This document shows, piece by piece, positions 44,069-52,022 of a stretch of 64,000 nucleotides of DNA. The stretch's first letter is position 1. Each line of letters begins with the position of its first letter. Origin of the DNA: Chitinophagales bacterium (GTDB lineage Bacteria > Bacteroidota > Bacteroidia > Chitinophagales > UBA8649); assembly GCA_020635995.1 (NCBI GenBank), contig JACJYS010000001.1:744001-808000 (forward strand). The letters run 5' to 3'. The translations under genes and the position numbers were made by a program. The notes below the pieces were generated by a model, which was not told the origin of the DNA, did not search any database, and was given only the letters and a program-made list of their open reading frames with translations.

Positions 44069-44902
44069 ATGAAAAAAACCACCTTATTATTAGTTCTATT
44101 TATTTCTTCGTTAACACTTAAAGCTCAAGATGCAGCTACGGTTATTAATAAAATGATATCTGCCGTAAGTGCAGGCAAAACCTACGAATACACCTTAAAT
44201 GAGGTGGAACGCATAAATGGGAAAAATATTTATAACACCATATTTACCAAAGTTCAAGAAAATCCTAAAAAAATATACCTGCATAATATAAAAGGCGAAA
44301 ATGAAGGTGTTGAAGTTTTATATGTTCAGGGCGAAAGAGGCAATAAAGCATTGGTAAATAAAATGTTTGGAATTAAGCTAAGTCCTTTTAACAGCTTAAT
44401 AAGAAAAAATAACCACCACACAGTGTTAGAAAGTGGTTTTGGTTTAGTTTTAAAATCAATAAAAGGTGCTAAGCAAAGAGCCATTCAAGAAGGGCGTTTT
44501 AATGAAGTTTTTCAGCTTGCCGGTTCAGTAACGTTTGACGGTCAGTCTTGCTATAAAATAATTATAACCGACCCAACTTTTACTTATGTAGATTATACCA
44601 TTAAAAGTGGAGAAACTTTATACAGTATTTCTATGGATAAAGCTATTAACGAACAATTAATAGTAGAAAAGAATGGATTTAGTAATTTTAATAGTGGTAG
44701 TGCAGGGCAAACTATAAAGATTCCTTCTTCTTATGCAAAAAAATCTATACTATATATAAACAAAAGTACTTTTTTTCCCGTATACCAAGAAATGCATGAT
44801 GACAAAGGCATGTTTGAAAAGTATGAATTTTTGGGCTTAAAGGTAAATCCAACCTTTACAACTGTAGATTTTAGTGAGGATAATCCAAAGTATAATTTTT
44901 AA
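44069..44902 (+). CDS. Exported LolA-like (DUF1571) protein with inserted LysM domain
   Basis: A 277-residue protein with a signal peptide ending LTLKAQ. The outer fold is LolA/DUF1571-like: the N-terminal part TYEYTLNEVERING...ILHNIKG, and after the insert LYINKSTFFPVYQEMHDDKGMFEKYEFLGLKVNPTF. Between them residues about 180-230 form a LysM domain (VDYTIKSGETLYSISMDKAINEQLIVEKNGF...GQTIKIP), which should bind peptidoglycan. Envelope location; likely carries lipid or binds a lipid-linked ligand. It overlaps the SixA gene by one nucleotide (TAATG). Confidence 0.78.
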   Translation: MKKTTLLLVLFISSLTLKAQDAATVINKMISAVSAGKTYEYTLNEVERINGKNIYNTIFTKVQENPKKIYLHNIKGENEGVEVLYVQGERGNKALVNKMFGIKLSPFNSLIRKNNHHTVLESGFGLVLKSIKGAKQRAIQEGRFNEVFQLAGSVTFDGQSCYKIIITDPTFTYVDYTIKSGETLYSISMDKAINEQLIVEKNGFSNFNSGSAGQTIKIPSSYAKKSILYINKSTFFPVYQEMHDDKGMFEKYEFLGLKVNPTFTTVDFSEDNPKYNF

Positions 44903-45399
44903 TGGTTAAAAACATTTTTATAATAAGACACGCTGAAGCCAACTCAGCCACAAAAGCTATGATAAACGACATAGATAGAACGCTTAGTGCTGACGGAATT
45001 AAAGATGCAACAAAAATGGGCGAATGTCTTAAAAACAAAAATGTAAAATTTGATAAAATTATAACCAGCTCAGCTTCTCGGGCTGTACATACCGGAGTTA
45101 TTATTGCTCGCCAAACGGGGTTTGATGTTAAAGTAATTTCTGTTTGCGAAGAATTATATTTGGCTTCGGTAGATAAAATAATTGAAAAACTACAAAATAG
45201 CGAAGAGAAATACACTACTGTAGGCTTGGTGGCTCATAATCCCGGAGTAACGGAGTTTGCCTATTTAACAGAGCAATTTATAAATGTAAAAACCTGTGGC
45301 GTTTTACACTACCAAACTGATATAGAAAACTGGAAAGATTTAAAAATAGGAGATCTAAACTTTAAGTCTTATATCTGCTCAGAAGTACTTAGTGTTTAA
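44902..45399 (+). CDS. sixA: SixA-like phosphohistidine phosphatase
   Basis: A 165-residue cytoplasmic histidine phosphatase. The catalytic RHAEA (Arg9-His10) starts the protein; ITSSASRAVHTGVI and the late LVAHNPGVTEFAYL carry the other active-site residues. SixA dephosphorylates histidine-phosphorylated regulators. It is coupled to the LysM-LolA-like gene and overlaps the 3' end of bshC by 11 nt on the other strand. Confidence 0.88.
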   Translation: MVKNIFIIRHAEANSATKAMINDIDRTLSADGIKDATKMGECLKNKNVKFDKIITSSASRAVHTGVIIARQTGFDVKVISVCEELYLASVDKIIEKLQNSEEKYTTVGLVAHNPGVTEFAYLTEQFINVKTCGVLHYQTDIENWKDLKIGDLNFKSYICSEVLSV

Positions 45400-46978
45400 A
45401 AATGTAAATTTCTTTTTCAAAGCTATTAAATTCTTTTAATAAATCTTCAAAAAAAGTTTTGCCCAATCGGGTATAAAGAGGTAGAAAATTGTCGTGCCTC
45501 TCTTGCAATGTTCCATTTGGGAAAACTTTATCCTTAACTTTTTCAAGTTGACTTAAAGTAGTTTCATGTTGTTTTTTTTCGGCACGTAGTATTTTATCTT
45601 CTAAATTGCTAAATGAGTTTATTGTTTTTTGCTCTTCGGCATTTACACTCTTTTCTAAATTTTTGTCTATTAATTTAACTTTTTCTTTAATAGTAGAAAA
45701 CAGTTTTAGTAAATCATTCTTTTCAGTATTCAAATTAAGCTCATTGTCCGAAAACTGTTTTACCAACCGTTTAGCTATGCTATTATAATCTCCAAAAATA
45801 TCTTCCGTACTCACATTCCATTCTTCTAAACGAAGCAAATCTCTTTGCGGTAATGTTAAAGCCATATCTCGCAACAAAATAATAGGCGGTACAATTTTAT
45901 TAAAATTAAAAACCTCTTTAAGCTCCATCCAATACGAAACCTCTCCCGGTCCGCCCATAAAAACAACATTAGGCAGTACAGTTTCTTGATACAAAGGACG
46001 CAAAATTACATTGGGACTAAAATTTTCCGGATTAGAATTTAATTCAGCTAAAATTTCTTCTTTAGTAAAATATTTTTTGCTTTCCACAAGCTGAAAACCT
46101 CCGTTTAAGGCTTCTATTCTTTCTCTTTTGTTTTCGTTAAAATAAAATAGGTTTATATCTCGCGGAGTGGCTTGCACGTGGTAGTTTGTACTCAGATACT
46201 CTAAGGTGTTTTTTAAAGCCCGCATGGAAGCATTTTCTTCAATATCTTTTTGCATTACAGAAGCAAAACATTTCTTTAGCATTTTATCGTCTTGGTCTAT
46301 TACTAAAAGACCAAAATCTTTAAACAAGTGCATTATCCACTGCTGAAATGCTTTTCCGTAGCTAACATTTTTATGAGTAAAAAAAGTTTTTATTTCGTTT
46401 AGCACGGCTCGTTCTGCATCACTATTTCCCAATATTTCTTCCAGTTGAGCTATTGCTTTTTCCATGCCTTTTAGGCTCATTCTGCCCACAGCTCCTTCTT
46501 CATCATTTTGCCACTCTATTTTTTTGCCATAAACATAGCAGTGGTTTATTTCTTCAAAATCATGGTCTTCGCTTCCCATCCAATACACAGGCACAAAATT
46601 ATGCTGAGGGTATTTTTCTTTAAGTATTTTAGCCATTTTAATGGCACTTAGTATTTTATAAATAAAATAGCTTGGCCCTGTAAATAAGCATAATTGATGT
46701 GCCACACATATAGTGTAAGTGTTGTTTTCTTGTATTAAATTGAGGTTGTTTGCTGTTTTTGTACTTAAACTAAAACCTTGATACTGATTTTTAAGGGCAT
46801 TAAATAGCTCATTTCTATTTGAAAAATCTTTTTTTAGCTCTATTACTTTTTCTATTTCTTTTAAATTTGGCTTAAACTGAGCTAAATCTGTTGTTTTTTC
46901 ATTTTGATAAATGTAATCTTCAACTAATTTTGGTAATAATTCTATAGTTTTTAAGTCTATCTTTTTGTATAAATCCAT
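45389..46978 (-). CDS. bshC: Bacillithiol biosynthesis cysteine-adding enzyme
   Basis: A 529-residue cytoplasmic enzyme that condenses cysteine with GlcN-malate in the last step of bacillithiol synthesis. The Rossmann-type core shows HQLCLFTGPSYFIYKILSAIKMAKILK, PVYWMGSEDHDFEEINH and RPLYQETVLPNVVFMGGPGEVSYWMEL; a coiled coil lies between about 415 and 480. Length is typical. Its ATG overlaps the rimO stop (TAATG). Confidence 0.93.
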   Translation of the reverse strand: MDLYKKIDLKTIELLPKLVEDYIYQNEKTTDLAQFKPNLKEIEKVIELKKDFSNRNELFNALKNQYQGFSLSTKTANNLNLIQENNTYTICVAHQLCLFTGPSYFIYKILSAIKMAKILKEKYPQHNFVPVYWMGSEDHDFEEINHCYVYGKKIEWQNDEEGAVGRMSLKGMEKAIAQLEEILGNSDAERAVLNEIKTFFTHKNVSYGKAFQQWIMHLFKDFGLLVIDQDDKMLKKCFASVMQKDIEENASMRALKNTLEYLSTNYHVQATPRDINLFYFNENKRERIEALNGGFQLVESKKYFTKEEILAELNSNPENFSPNVILRPLYQETVLPNVVFMGGPGEVSYWMELKEVFNFNKIVPPIILLRDMALTLPQRDLLRLEEWNVSTEDIFGDYNSIAKRLVKQFSDNELNLNTEKNDLLKLFSTIKEKVKLIDKNLEKSVNAEEQKTINSFSNLEDKILRAEKKQHETTLSQLEKVKDKVFPNGTLQERHDNFLPLYTRLGKTFFEDLLKEFNSFEKEIYIFKH

Positions 46979-48288
46979 TATAATAATTCTCCGTATAAAT
47001 CAAAATCTGTAGCTTCTGTAATTTTTACAGTTACAAAATCGCCAATAGAAACATATTGTTTGGTGGCATCTATTAATACCTCATTATCTACATCTGGCGA
47101 GTCGTATTCTGTTCTGCCTACAAAATGCTCTCCCTCTTTTTTATCTATAAGTACTTTAAAAGTTTTGCCCACTTTCTGCTGGTTTAGCTCATAAGAAATT
47201 TCTTGCTGTACTTCCATTAGCTCATTTGCCCGCCTGTTTTTTTCTTCTTCGGGCACGTCATCTTCATATTTGTAGCCATGGGTATCTTCTTCATGAGAGT
47301 AAGTAAATACGCCTAAACGCTCAAATTTCATTTCTTCAATAAAACTTTTAAGTTCCTCTATATCTTTTTCTGTTTCGCCCGGGAAACCAACAAGCATGGT
47401 AGTTCTTATAGCTATTTCCGGCAAAATACTTCGTATATCGTTTATAAGCGTTCGGGTTTGAGCATTAGTTATTTTTCTTCGCATTCTTTGTAGCACATTG
47501 TCAGAGGCGTGTTGCAAAGGAATATCTAAATAATTGCAAATTTTGGGTTGGCGAGCCATAGTTTCTATAATCTCCATAGGAAATTGAGTGGGATAAGCGT
47601 AATGTAGCCTTATCCAGTGCAAACCTTCTATTTGGCACAAAGTATCTAATAAAGTACTTAAACTTCTTTTTTTATAAATATCTAAGCCATAGTAGGTAAG
47701 CTCTTGTGCTATCAGCATTATTTCTTTTACGCCTTTATTTACCAAGTTTTTAACTTCAGTAACTAATTCTTCTATTGGTTTAGAAATATGCTTGCCTCTC
47801 ATTATAGGAATAGCACAAAAAGAACAAGTTCTATTGCATCCTTCCGAAATTTTTACGTAAGCATAATGGCGTGGTGTAGTAAGCAGTCTTTCGCCTACAA
47901 GCTCATGTTTATAGTCTGCTTTAAAAGTTTTAAGCAGTGCGGGCAAATCTCTGGTGCCGTAGTAGGCATCTACTTCGGGTATTTCTTGCTCTAAATTATC
48001 TTTATAACGCTGCGATAAACAGCCTGTAACGTATAATTTATCTATTTCGCCTTCACGTTTGGCATCAGCAAAATCTAAAATAGTATTTATAGATTCTTCT
48101 TTGGCTTTATCTATAAAACCGCAGGTATTAACTATTACTATGTTAAAATCATCTACTTTACTTTCGTGAGTTACATTTATGTTGTTGCCACGCAGTTGTG
48201 TCATTATCACTTCGCTATCTACTAAGTTTTTAGAGCAACCGAGTGTTACAATATTGACTTTATTTTTTTTAAGTGTCTTTGTTTTCAT
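46978..48288 (-). CDS. rimO: Ribosomal protein S12 methylthiotransferase RimO
   Basis: A 436-residue radical-SAM enzyme that adds a methylthio group to an Asp of ribosomal protein S12. N-terminal MTTase domain with VTLGCSKN and the later TCGFID; radical-SAM cluster motif CNRTCSFCAIP; C-terminal TRAM domain (about 375-436). I chose the ATG at 48288 (MKTKTLKKNKVNIVTLGCSKN) because the family starts there and a TACCTTTG box sits just upstream at 48299-48306; an upstream ATG at 48369 would add 27 unlikely residues. Confidence 0.94.
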   Translation of the reverse strand: MKTKTLKKNKVNIVTLGCSKNLVDSEVIMTQLRGNNINVTHESKVDDFNIVIVNTCGFIDKAKEESINTILDFADAKREGEIDKLYVTGCLSQRYKDNLEQEIPEVDAYYGTRDLPALLKTFKADYKHELVGERLLTTPRHYAYVKISEGCNRTCSFCAIPIMRGKHISKPIEELVTEVKNLVNKGVKEIMLIAQELTYYGLDIYKKRSLSTLLDTLCQIEGLHWIRLHYAYPTQFPMEIIETMARQPKICNYLDIPLQHASDNVLQRMRRKITNAQTRTLINDIRSILPEIAIRTTMLVGFPGETEKDIEELKSFIEEMKFERLGVFTYSHEEDTHGYKYEDDVPEEEKNRRANELMEVQQEISYELNQQKVGKTFKVLIDKKEGEHFVGRTEYDSPDVDNEVLIDATKQYVSIGDFVTVKITEATDFDLYGELL

Positions 48289-48298
48289 AAAATATGCA

Positions 48299-48306
48299 CA
48301 AAGGTA
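48299..48306 (-). promoter_or_regulatory. -7 box TACCTTTG for rimO-bshC
   Basis: Reverse-strand TAnnTTTG, 10 nt before the chosen rimO ATG at 48288, which supports that start. Confidence 0.5.
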
Positions 48307-48360
48307 ATTATTAACCTGAGTTTGATTAACATTTATAAGAATAGACATTGAATAAAATGA

Positions 48361-48425
48361 AAAAGGCAAGGCGTGAAAGTGAAGATTTATCGGGATAAAT
48401 CAAGGTTTAACAACGAAGCATTTTT
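48361..48425. repeat. Conserved-looking intergenic element with 8-bp palindrome
   Basis: Contains GATTTATC-GG-GATAAATC (48384-48401) inside GCGTGAAAGTGAAG...GTTTAACAACGAAGC. Sequences of this shape (GTTTTAACAAC after a palindrome) occur in many Bacteroidota intergenic regions, so it may be a dispersed element or small RNA. Only one copy here. Confidence 0.35.
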
Positions 48426-48619
48426 TATTTTAGCAATGAGTAACAGCATAAAAAAGTTTTATGCTATTATATTTATACTTTATAAACAAACAAGAATCTA
48501 CTTCCCAAAACCCTTTAAAGCGTTCTATTCTAAAAAGATTAATTAAACTAAGGTTAATAACTGAGCAATACAAGTTTTAGTTCTTTAAAATAGCTTAATA
48601 AAAAGTCTTTTTATCTCAT

Positions 48620-48627
48620 TAAATTTG
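48620..48627 (+). promoter_or_regulatory. -7 box TAAATTTG, 4 nt before the acyl-CoA reductase ATG
   Basis: The box G at 48627 is 4 nt from the ATG at 48632, so a leaderless mRNA is predicted. Confidence 0.55.
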
Positions 48628-48631
48628 CAAC

Positions 48632-49636
48632 ATGCAGTTAATAGATTACAAAATTGAAAGACTTCAAGAGCTTAAAACGGTTTTAAATAAAGACAATGAA
48701 AGCCTGCAAACGGCTTGCAAAAGTGCTGAAATTAAAAATAAATGGTTTACTCAAACCAATATTTGGCAGGCTATAAACGCTATTAAAATTCAATTTTTAG
48801 ATGCGGATAAATTAAGAAATTGGTTAAATGGATATAATATTAAACCTATAACTAAAAAAGTAGGAATAATATTGGCAGGCAATATTCCATTAGTAGGATT
48901 TCATGATATTTTATGTGCTTTTGTGCTTAATGCTCCTACTCGGGTTAAGCTATCATCAAAAGATGAGGTTTTAATGAAATTTATTATTCAGGAGTTGAAA
49001 AGAATAGACATAACTTGGGATGCTGAAATAATAGAAAAACTTACCGATTATGATGCCGTTATAGGCACAGGAAGTAATAATACCAACCGATATTTTGAAT
49101 ATTATTTTAAAAAAGTATCCCATTTATTAAGGGGAAACAGGCATAGCATAGCCGTTATAAACGGCTATGAAACAGAAAAAGAATTAGACGCTTTAGCCGA
49201 TGATATTTTTCAGTATTTTGGCTTAGGATGTAGAAATATTTCTTTTGTTTTTGTTCCTGCACATTACGATATAAAGCAGCTTTTTCCCTATTTTGACAAA
49301 TATAAAGATTACGTAAATCATAATTTATACAAGGATAATTACGATTATAATAGAACTTTGCTATTAATGAATAAAAATGCTCATTTAGCCAACGATTTTG
49401 TGATAGTAAAAGAAGATGAAAACATACACAGCAGGCTGGCTACTGTGCATTACAAATTTTACGAAAATACCGAAGAAGTTTTAGATTATATTTTAGACAA
49501 CCACAAAGACATACAAACCATAGTAGGTAGCACAACAGACGAGTGGAAAAGTATTCCTTTTGGCAAAGCACAGCAACCTGCTTTAAACGACTATGCCGAT
49601 AATGTAGATACGCTTGAATTTTTGTTAAAGCTGTAA
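48632..49636 (+). CDS. LuxC-like acyl-CoA reductase
   Basis: A 334-residue cytoplasmic protein of the LuxC/acyl-CoA reductase family, which reduces acyl-CoA or acyl-protein to aldehyde. Recognisable parts: VGIILAGNIPLVGFHDILCAFVLNAPTRVKLSSKDEVL, and FGLGCRNISFVFVPAHYD with the probable catalytic Cys (in GLGCRN). LuxE and LuxD homologues are absent, and the true substrate in Bacteroidota is not established. It precedes the R-M island with an 82-nt gap. Confidence 0.82.
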   Translation: MQLIDYKIERLQELKTVLNKDNESLQTACKSAEIKNKWFTQTNIWQAINAIKIQFLDADKLRNWLNGYNIKPITKKVGIILAGNIPLVGFHDILCAFVLNAPTRVKLSSKDEVLMKFIIQELKRIDITWDAEIIEKLTDYDAVIGTGSNNTNRYFEYYFKKVSHLLRGNRHSIAVINGYETEKELDALADDIFQYFGLGCRNISFVFVPAHYDIKQLFPYFDKYKDYVNHNLYKDNYDYNRTLLLMNKNAHLANDFVIVKEDENIHSRLATVHYKFYENTEEVLDYILDNHKDIQTIVGSTTDEWKSIPFGKAQQPALNDYADNVDTLEFLLKL

Positions 49637-49693
49637 AGCCTATAACAGAAAAAAGAGATAGTTTCTATTGCCCTAAAATTCAAATATTATTTC

Positions 49694-49701
49694 TATATTT
49701 G
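49694..49701 (+). promoter_or_regulatory. -7 box TATATTTG for the R-M operon
   Basis: TAnnTTTG match, 17 nt before the ATG at 49719, with TTG at 49668-49670 about 23 nt upstream as a possible -33 element. Its last five bases are the start of the inverted repeat operator. Confidence 0.6.
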
Positions 49702-49717
49702 ACGGAAATTGTCAAAT
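49697..49717 (+). promoter_or_regulatory. Perfect inverted repeat ATTTGAC-N7-GTCAAAT, probable autoregulatory operator
   Basis: Seven-base arms at 49697-49703 and 49711-49717, spacer GGAAATT. It covers the end of the -7 box and the expected transcription start and ends one base before the ATG of an HTH-fused methyltransferase. By analogy with C-protein and MTase autoregulation in R-M systems, I infer it is the binding site of the HTH domain. Confidence 0.6.
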
Positions 49718-49718
49718 T

Positions 49719-51053
49719 ATGTTGGATACTTTAATTTCTATTGGCGATACATTAAAAGAAATAAGAGAAACTAAAGGTTTTCATTTACAAGAAGTTGCTG
49801 AGAAAACAGCAATAAATTATACTTCATTGAGTAGAATTGAAACAGGAAAAAGACTGCCAACAAAACCACAAGTACAAATTTTAGCTTCATTTTACAATTA
49901 CAGCGAAAATGAATTAATTAAACAACTCATTAGTGATAAAATCATATACGAAATACAAAATGAAGATTTAGGAATAGAAGGGTTTTACCTTGCCGAAGAA
50001 AAAATTAAATATGGAAATTCACTTTTTAACAATTATGAAAATTTAGAAAAATTTGGTTTACACAGCAGAAGATACATTGGAAATAAAGCAAAATTAACTG
50101 ATTGGATAATAGAAATTATTCAAAAAGAAACCATAGGAAATAACACTTTTATTGATGTTTTTTCAGGAACAGCAAGCATAGCAAAAGAAGCAATGAAAAG
50201 CTATAAAACAGTTGTTTTAAATGATATTTTATTTTCTAACAACATAGCATATCAAGCATTTTTTACTAAACAAAAGTGGGATAAAGAAAAAATAATTGAA
50301 ATTATAAACGAATACAACACGTTAAATCCGAAAGATATTAAAGGAAATTATTTTTCTAAAAATTTTGGAGGTAAGTTTTATGAACACGATATTTCAAAAA
50401 TAATAGGATACATTCGCCAAGATATTGAAAACAAAAAAGACGAACTAAACCCAAAGGAATATGCCATTCTTTTAACTTCGTTAATATATACCATTGACCG
50501 ACTTGCCAATACAGTTGGGCATTTTGACGCATACATTAAAAAACCGATTGCAAAGCGACCCCTGAATTTTCGTTTAATTCAAACCGAAGATTTTGCAGGA
50601 GCAAAAATTTACCGAGAAGATTCCAATAATTTGGTTAGAAAATTAAAAGGCGACATTGCCTATATTGACCCCCCATACAATTCAAGACAGTACAGCAGAT
50701 TTTATCATGTTTACGAAAATTTGGTACAATGGAAAAAGCCCAAACTTTACGGAGTTGCGTTAAAACCCGAGCCCGAAAATATGAGTAAATATTGTACGGT
50801 AAAAGCAAAAGAAGCTTTCAAAGATTTAGTCAGAAATTTGGACGTAAAATATTTAGCAGTTTCATACAACAATACTTACAAATCAAAAAGTAAATCTTCT
50901 AAAAACAAAATAAAATATGAGGAAATAGTTGAGATTTTAAACAGTATTGGAGAAACCAAAATATTTGAGCAATCGCACAAATATTTCAACACAGGAAAAA
51001 CCAATTTTAACGACCACAAAGAGTTTTTATTTCTAACAAAAAAATATGACTAA
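49719..51053 (+). CDS. N6-adenine DNA methyltransferase with N-terminal XRE-type HTH domain
   Basis: A 444-residue protein. Residues about 8-65 form a Cro/C1-type HTH (IGDTLKEIRETKGFHLQEVA...YTSLSRIETGKRLPTKPQ). The rest is a D12-class adenine methyltransferase: SRRYIGNKAKL (about 116-125), SAM loop DVFSGTAS (146-153) and catalytic DPPYNSRQYS (317-326). It methylates adenine in the system's site on one strand, and the fused HTH probably represses the operon through the operator at 49697-49717. Ends overlapping the second methyltransferase by 8 nt. No separate C-protein gene was found. Confidence 0.87.
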   Translation: MLDTLISIGDTLKEIRETKGFHLQEVAEKTAINYTSLSRIETGKRLPTKPQVQILASFYNYSENELIKQLISDKIIYEIQNEDLGIEGFYLAEEKIKYGNSLFNNYENLEKFGLHSRRYIGNKAKLTDWIIEIIQKETIGNNTFIDVFSGTASIAKEAMKSYKTVVLNDILFSNNIAYQAFFTKQKWDKEKIIEIINEYNTLNPKDIKGNYFSKNFGGKFYEHDISKIIGYIRQDIENKKDELNPKEYAILLTSLIYTIDRLANTVGHFDAYIKKPIAKRPLNFRLIQTEDFAGAKIYREDSNNLVRKLKGDIAYIDPPYNSRQYSRFYHVYENLVQWKKPKLYGVALKPEPENMSKYCTVKAKEAFKDLVRNLDVKYLAVSYNNTYKSKSKSSKNKIKYEEIVEILNSIGETKIFEQSHKYFNTGKTNFNDHKEFLFLTKKYD

Positions 51054-52020
51054 ATACAAAAAAACATATCGTTCGCCATTATTTTACGTTGGAGATAAAT
51101 ACAAACTTTACCCCAAAATCAGTAAATATTTCCCTAAAACGATAAATCATTTTATTGAGCCGTTTACGGGTGGCGGTTCTGTTTTTCTCAACGTAAATGC
51201 CAACGAATATTTATTAAATGATATTGATACAAACGTTATCAATATTCATCAGTTTTTAATTGAACAATCCAAAAATCCACAGGTATTTTTTAATAATGTT
51301 TTTGAGATTATTCAGGAATACAATTTATCACACTCTTACATCAAAGATATTGTTTCACAAGAACTAAAAGAAAAGTGGAAAAAAACCTATTACGCAAAAT
51401 TTAACAAGCAAGGTTTTAATCAATTGAAATCAGACTACAATTCAAACAGCAAAAAAAGTGTTTTACATTTGTATTTGCTTTTGATTTATGGTTTTAACAG
51501 AATGTTGCGTTTTAATTCAAAAGGAGAGTATAATTTGCCTGTCGGCAATGTTGATTTCAATAAAAACACAGAAATTGCTTTAAATGATTATTTCCGTTTG
51601 ACAAGACAGAAAAACATCACCTTTCATAATTTAGATTTTTTGGAGTTCTTTCAACAAATTGAATTTCAGGAAGAAGATTTTGTTTACCTTGACCCTCCTT
51701 ATTTAATTACGTTTAGCGAATACAATAAACTTTGGAACGAAGAAACAGAAAAGCGATTGCTTAACTTTTTAGAATGGTTGGACACTCAAAATGTAAAATT
51801 TGCCGTTTCCAATGTTTCGCATTACAAGGGAAAAATCAATCATCAATTTTATGAGTGGAGCAAGCAACATAATTCTTTTGACATAAAAAGCAATTATATC
51901 AGTTATCATGACAATTCTAACAAAGAATTTAAAGAGGTTTTGATTACAAATTATGAACCTGAAATTACAACACCGACTCAAAAAACTATTAACTTTAAGG
52001 AATTTGAAACAGTAGAATAG
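51046..52020 (+). CDS. Dam/DpnII-like N6-adenine DNA methyltransferase
   Basis: A 324-residue D12-class methyltransferase. N-terminal RSPLFYVGDKYKL, SAM-binding FIEPFTGGGSVF (36-47), the NRMLRFNSKGEYNLPVG segment typical of Dam/DpnM enzymes, and the catalytic DPPY (216-219). As the second adenine methyltransferase of the island it probably methylates the other strand of a non-palindromic site. Start overlaps the first methyltransferase by 8 nt and the nuclease follows after 2 nt. Confidence 0.9.
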   Translation: MTKYKKTYRSPLFYVGDKYKLYPKISKYFPKTINHFIEPFTGGGSVFLNVNANEYLLNDIDTNVINIHQFLIEQSKNPQVFFNNVFEIIQEYNLSHSYIKDIVSQELKEKWKKTYYAKFNKQGFNQLKSDYNSNSKKSVLHLYLLLIYGFNRMLRFNSKGEYNLPVGNVDFNKNTEIALNDYFRLTRQKNITFHNLDFLEFFQQIEFQEEDFVYLDPPYLITFSEYNKLWNEETEKRLLNFLEWLDTQNVKFAVSNVSHYKGKINHQFYEWSKQHNSFDIKSNYISYHDNSNKEFKEVLITNYEPEITTPTQKTINFKEFETVE

Positions 52021-52022
52021 TA

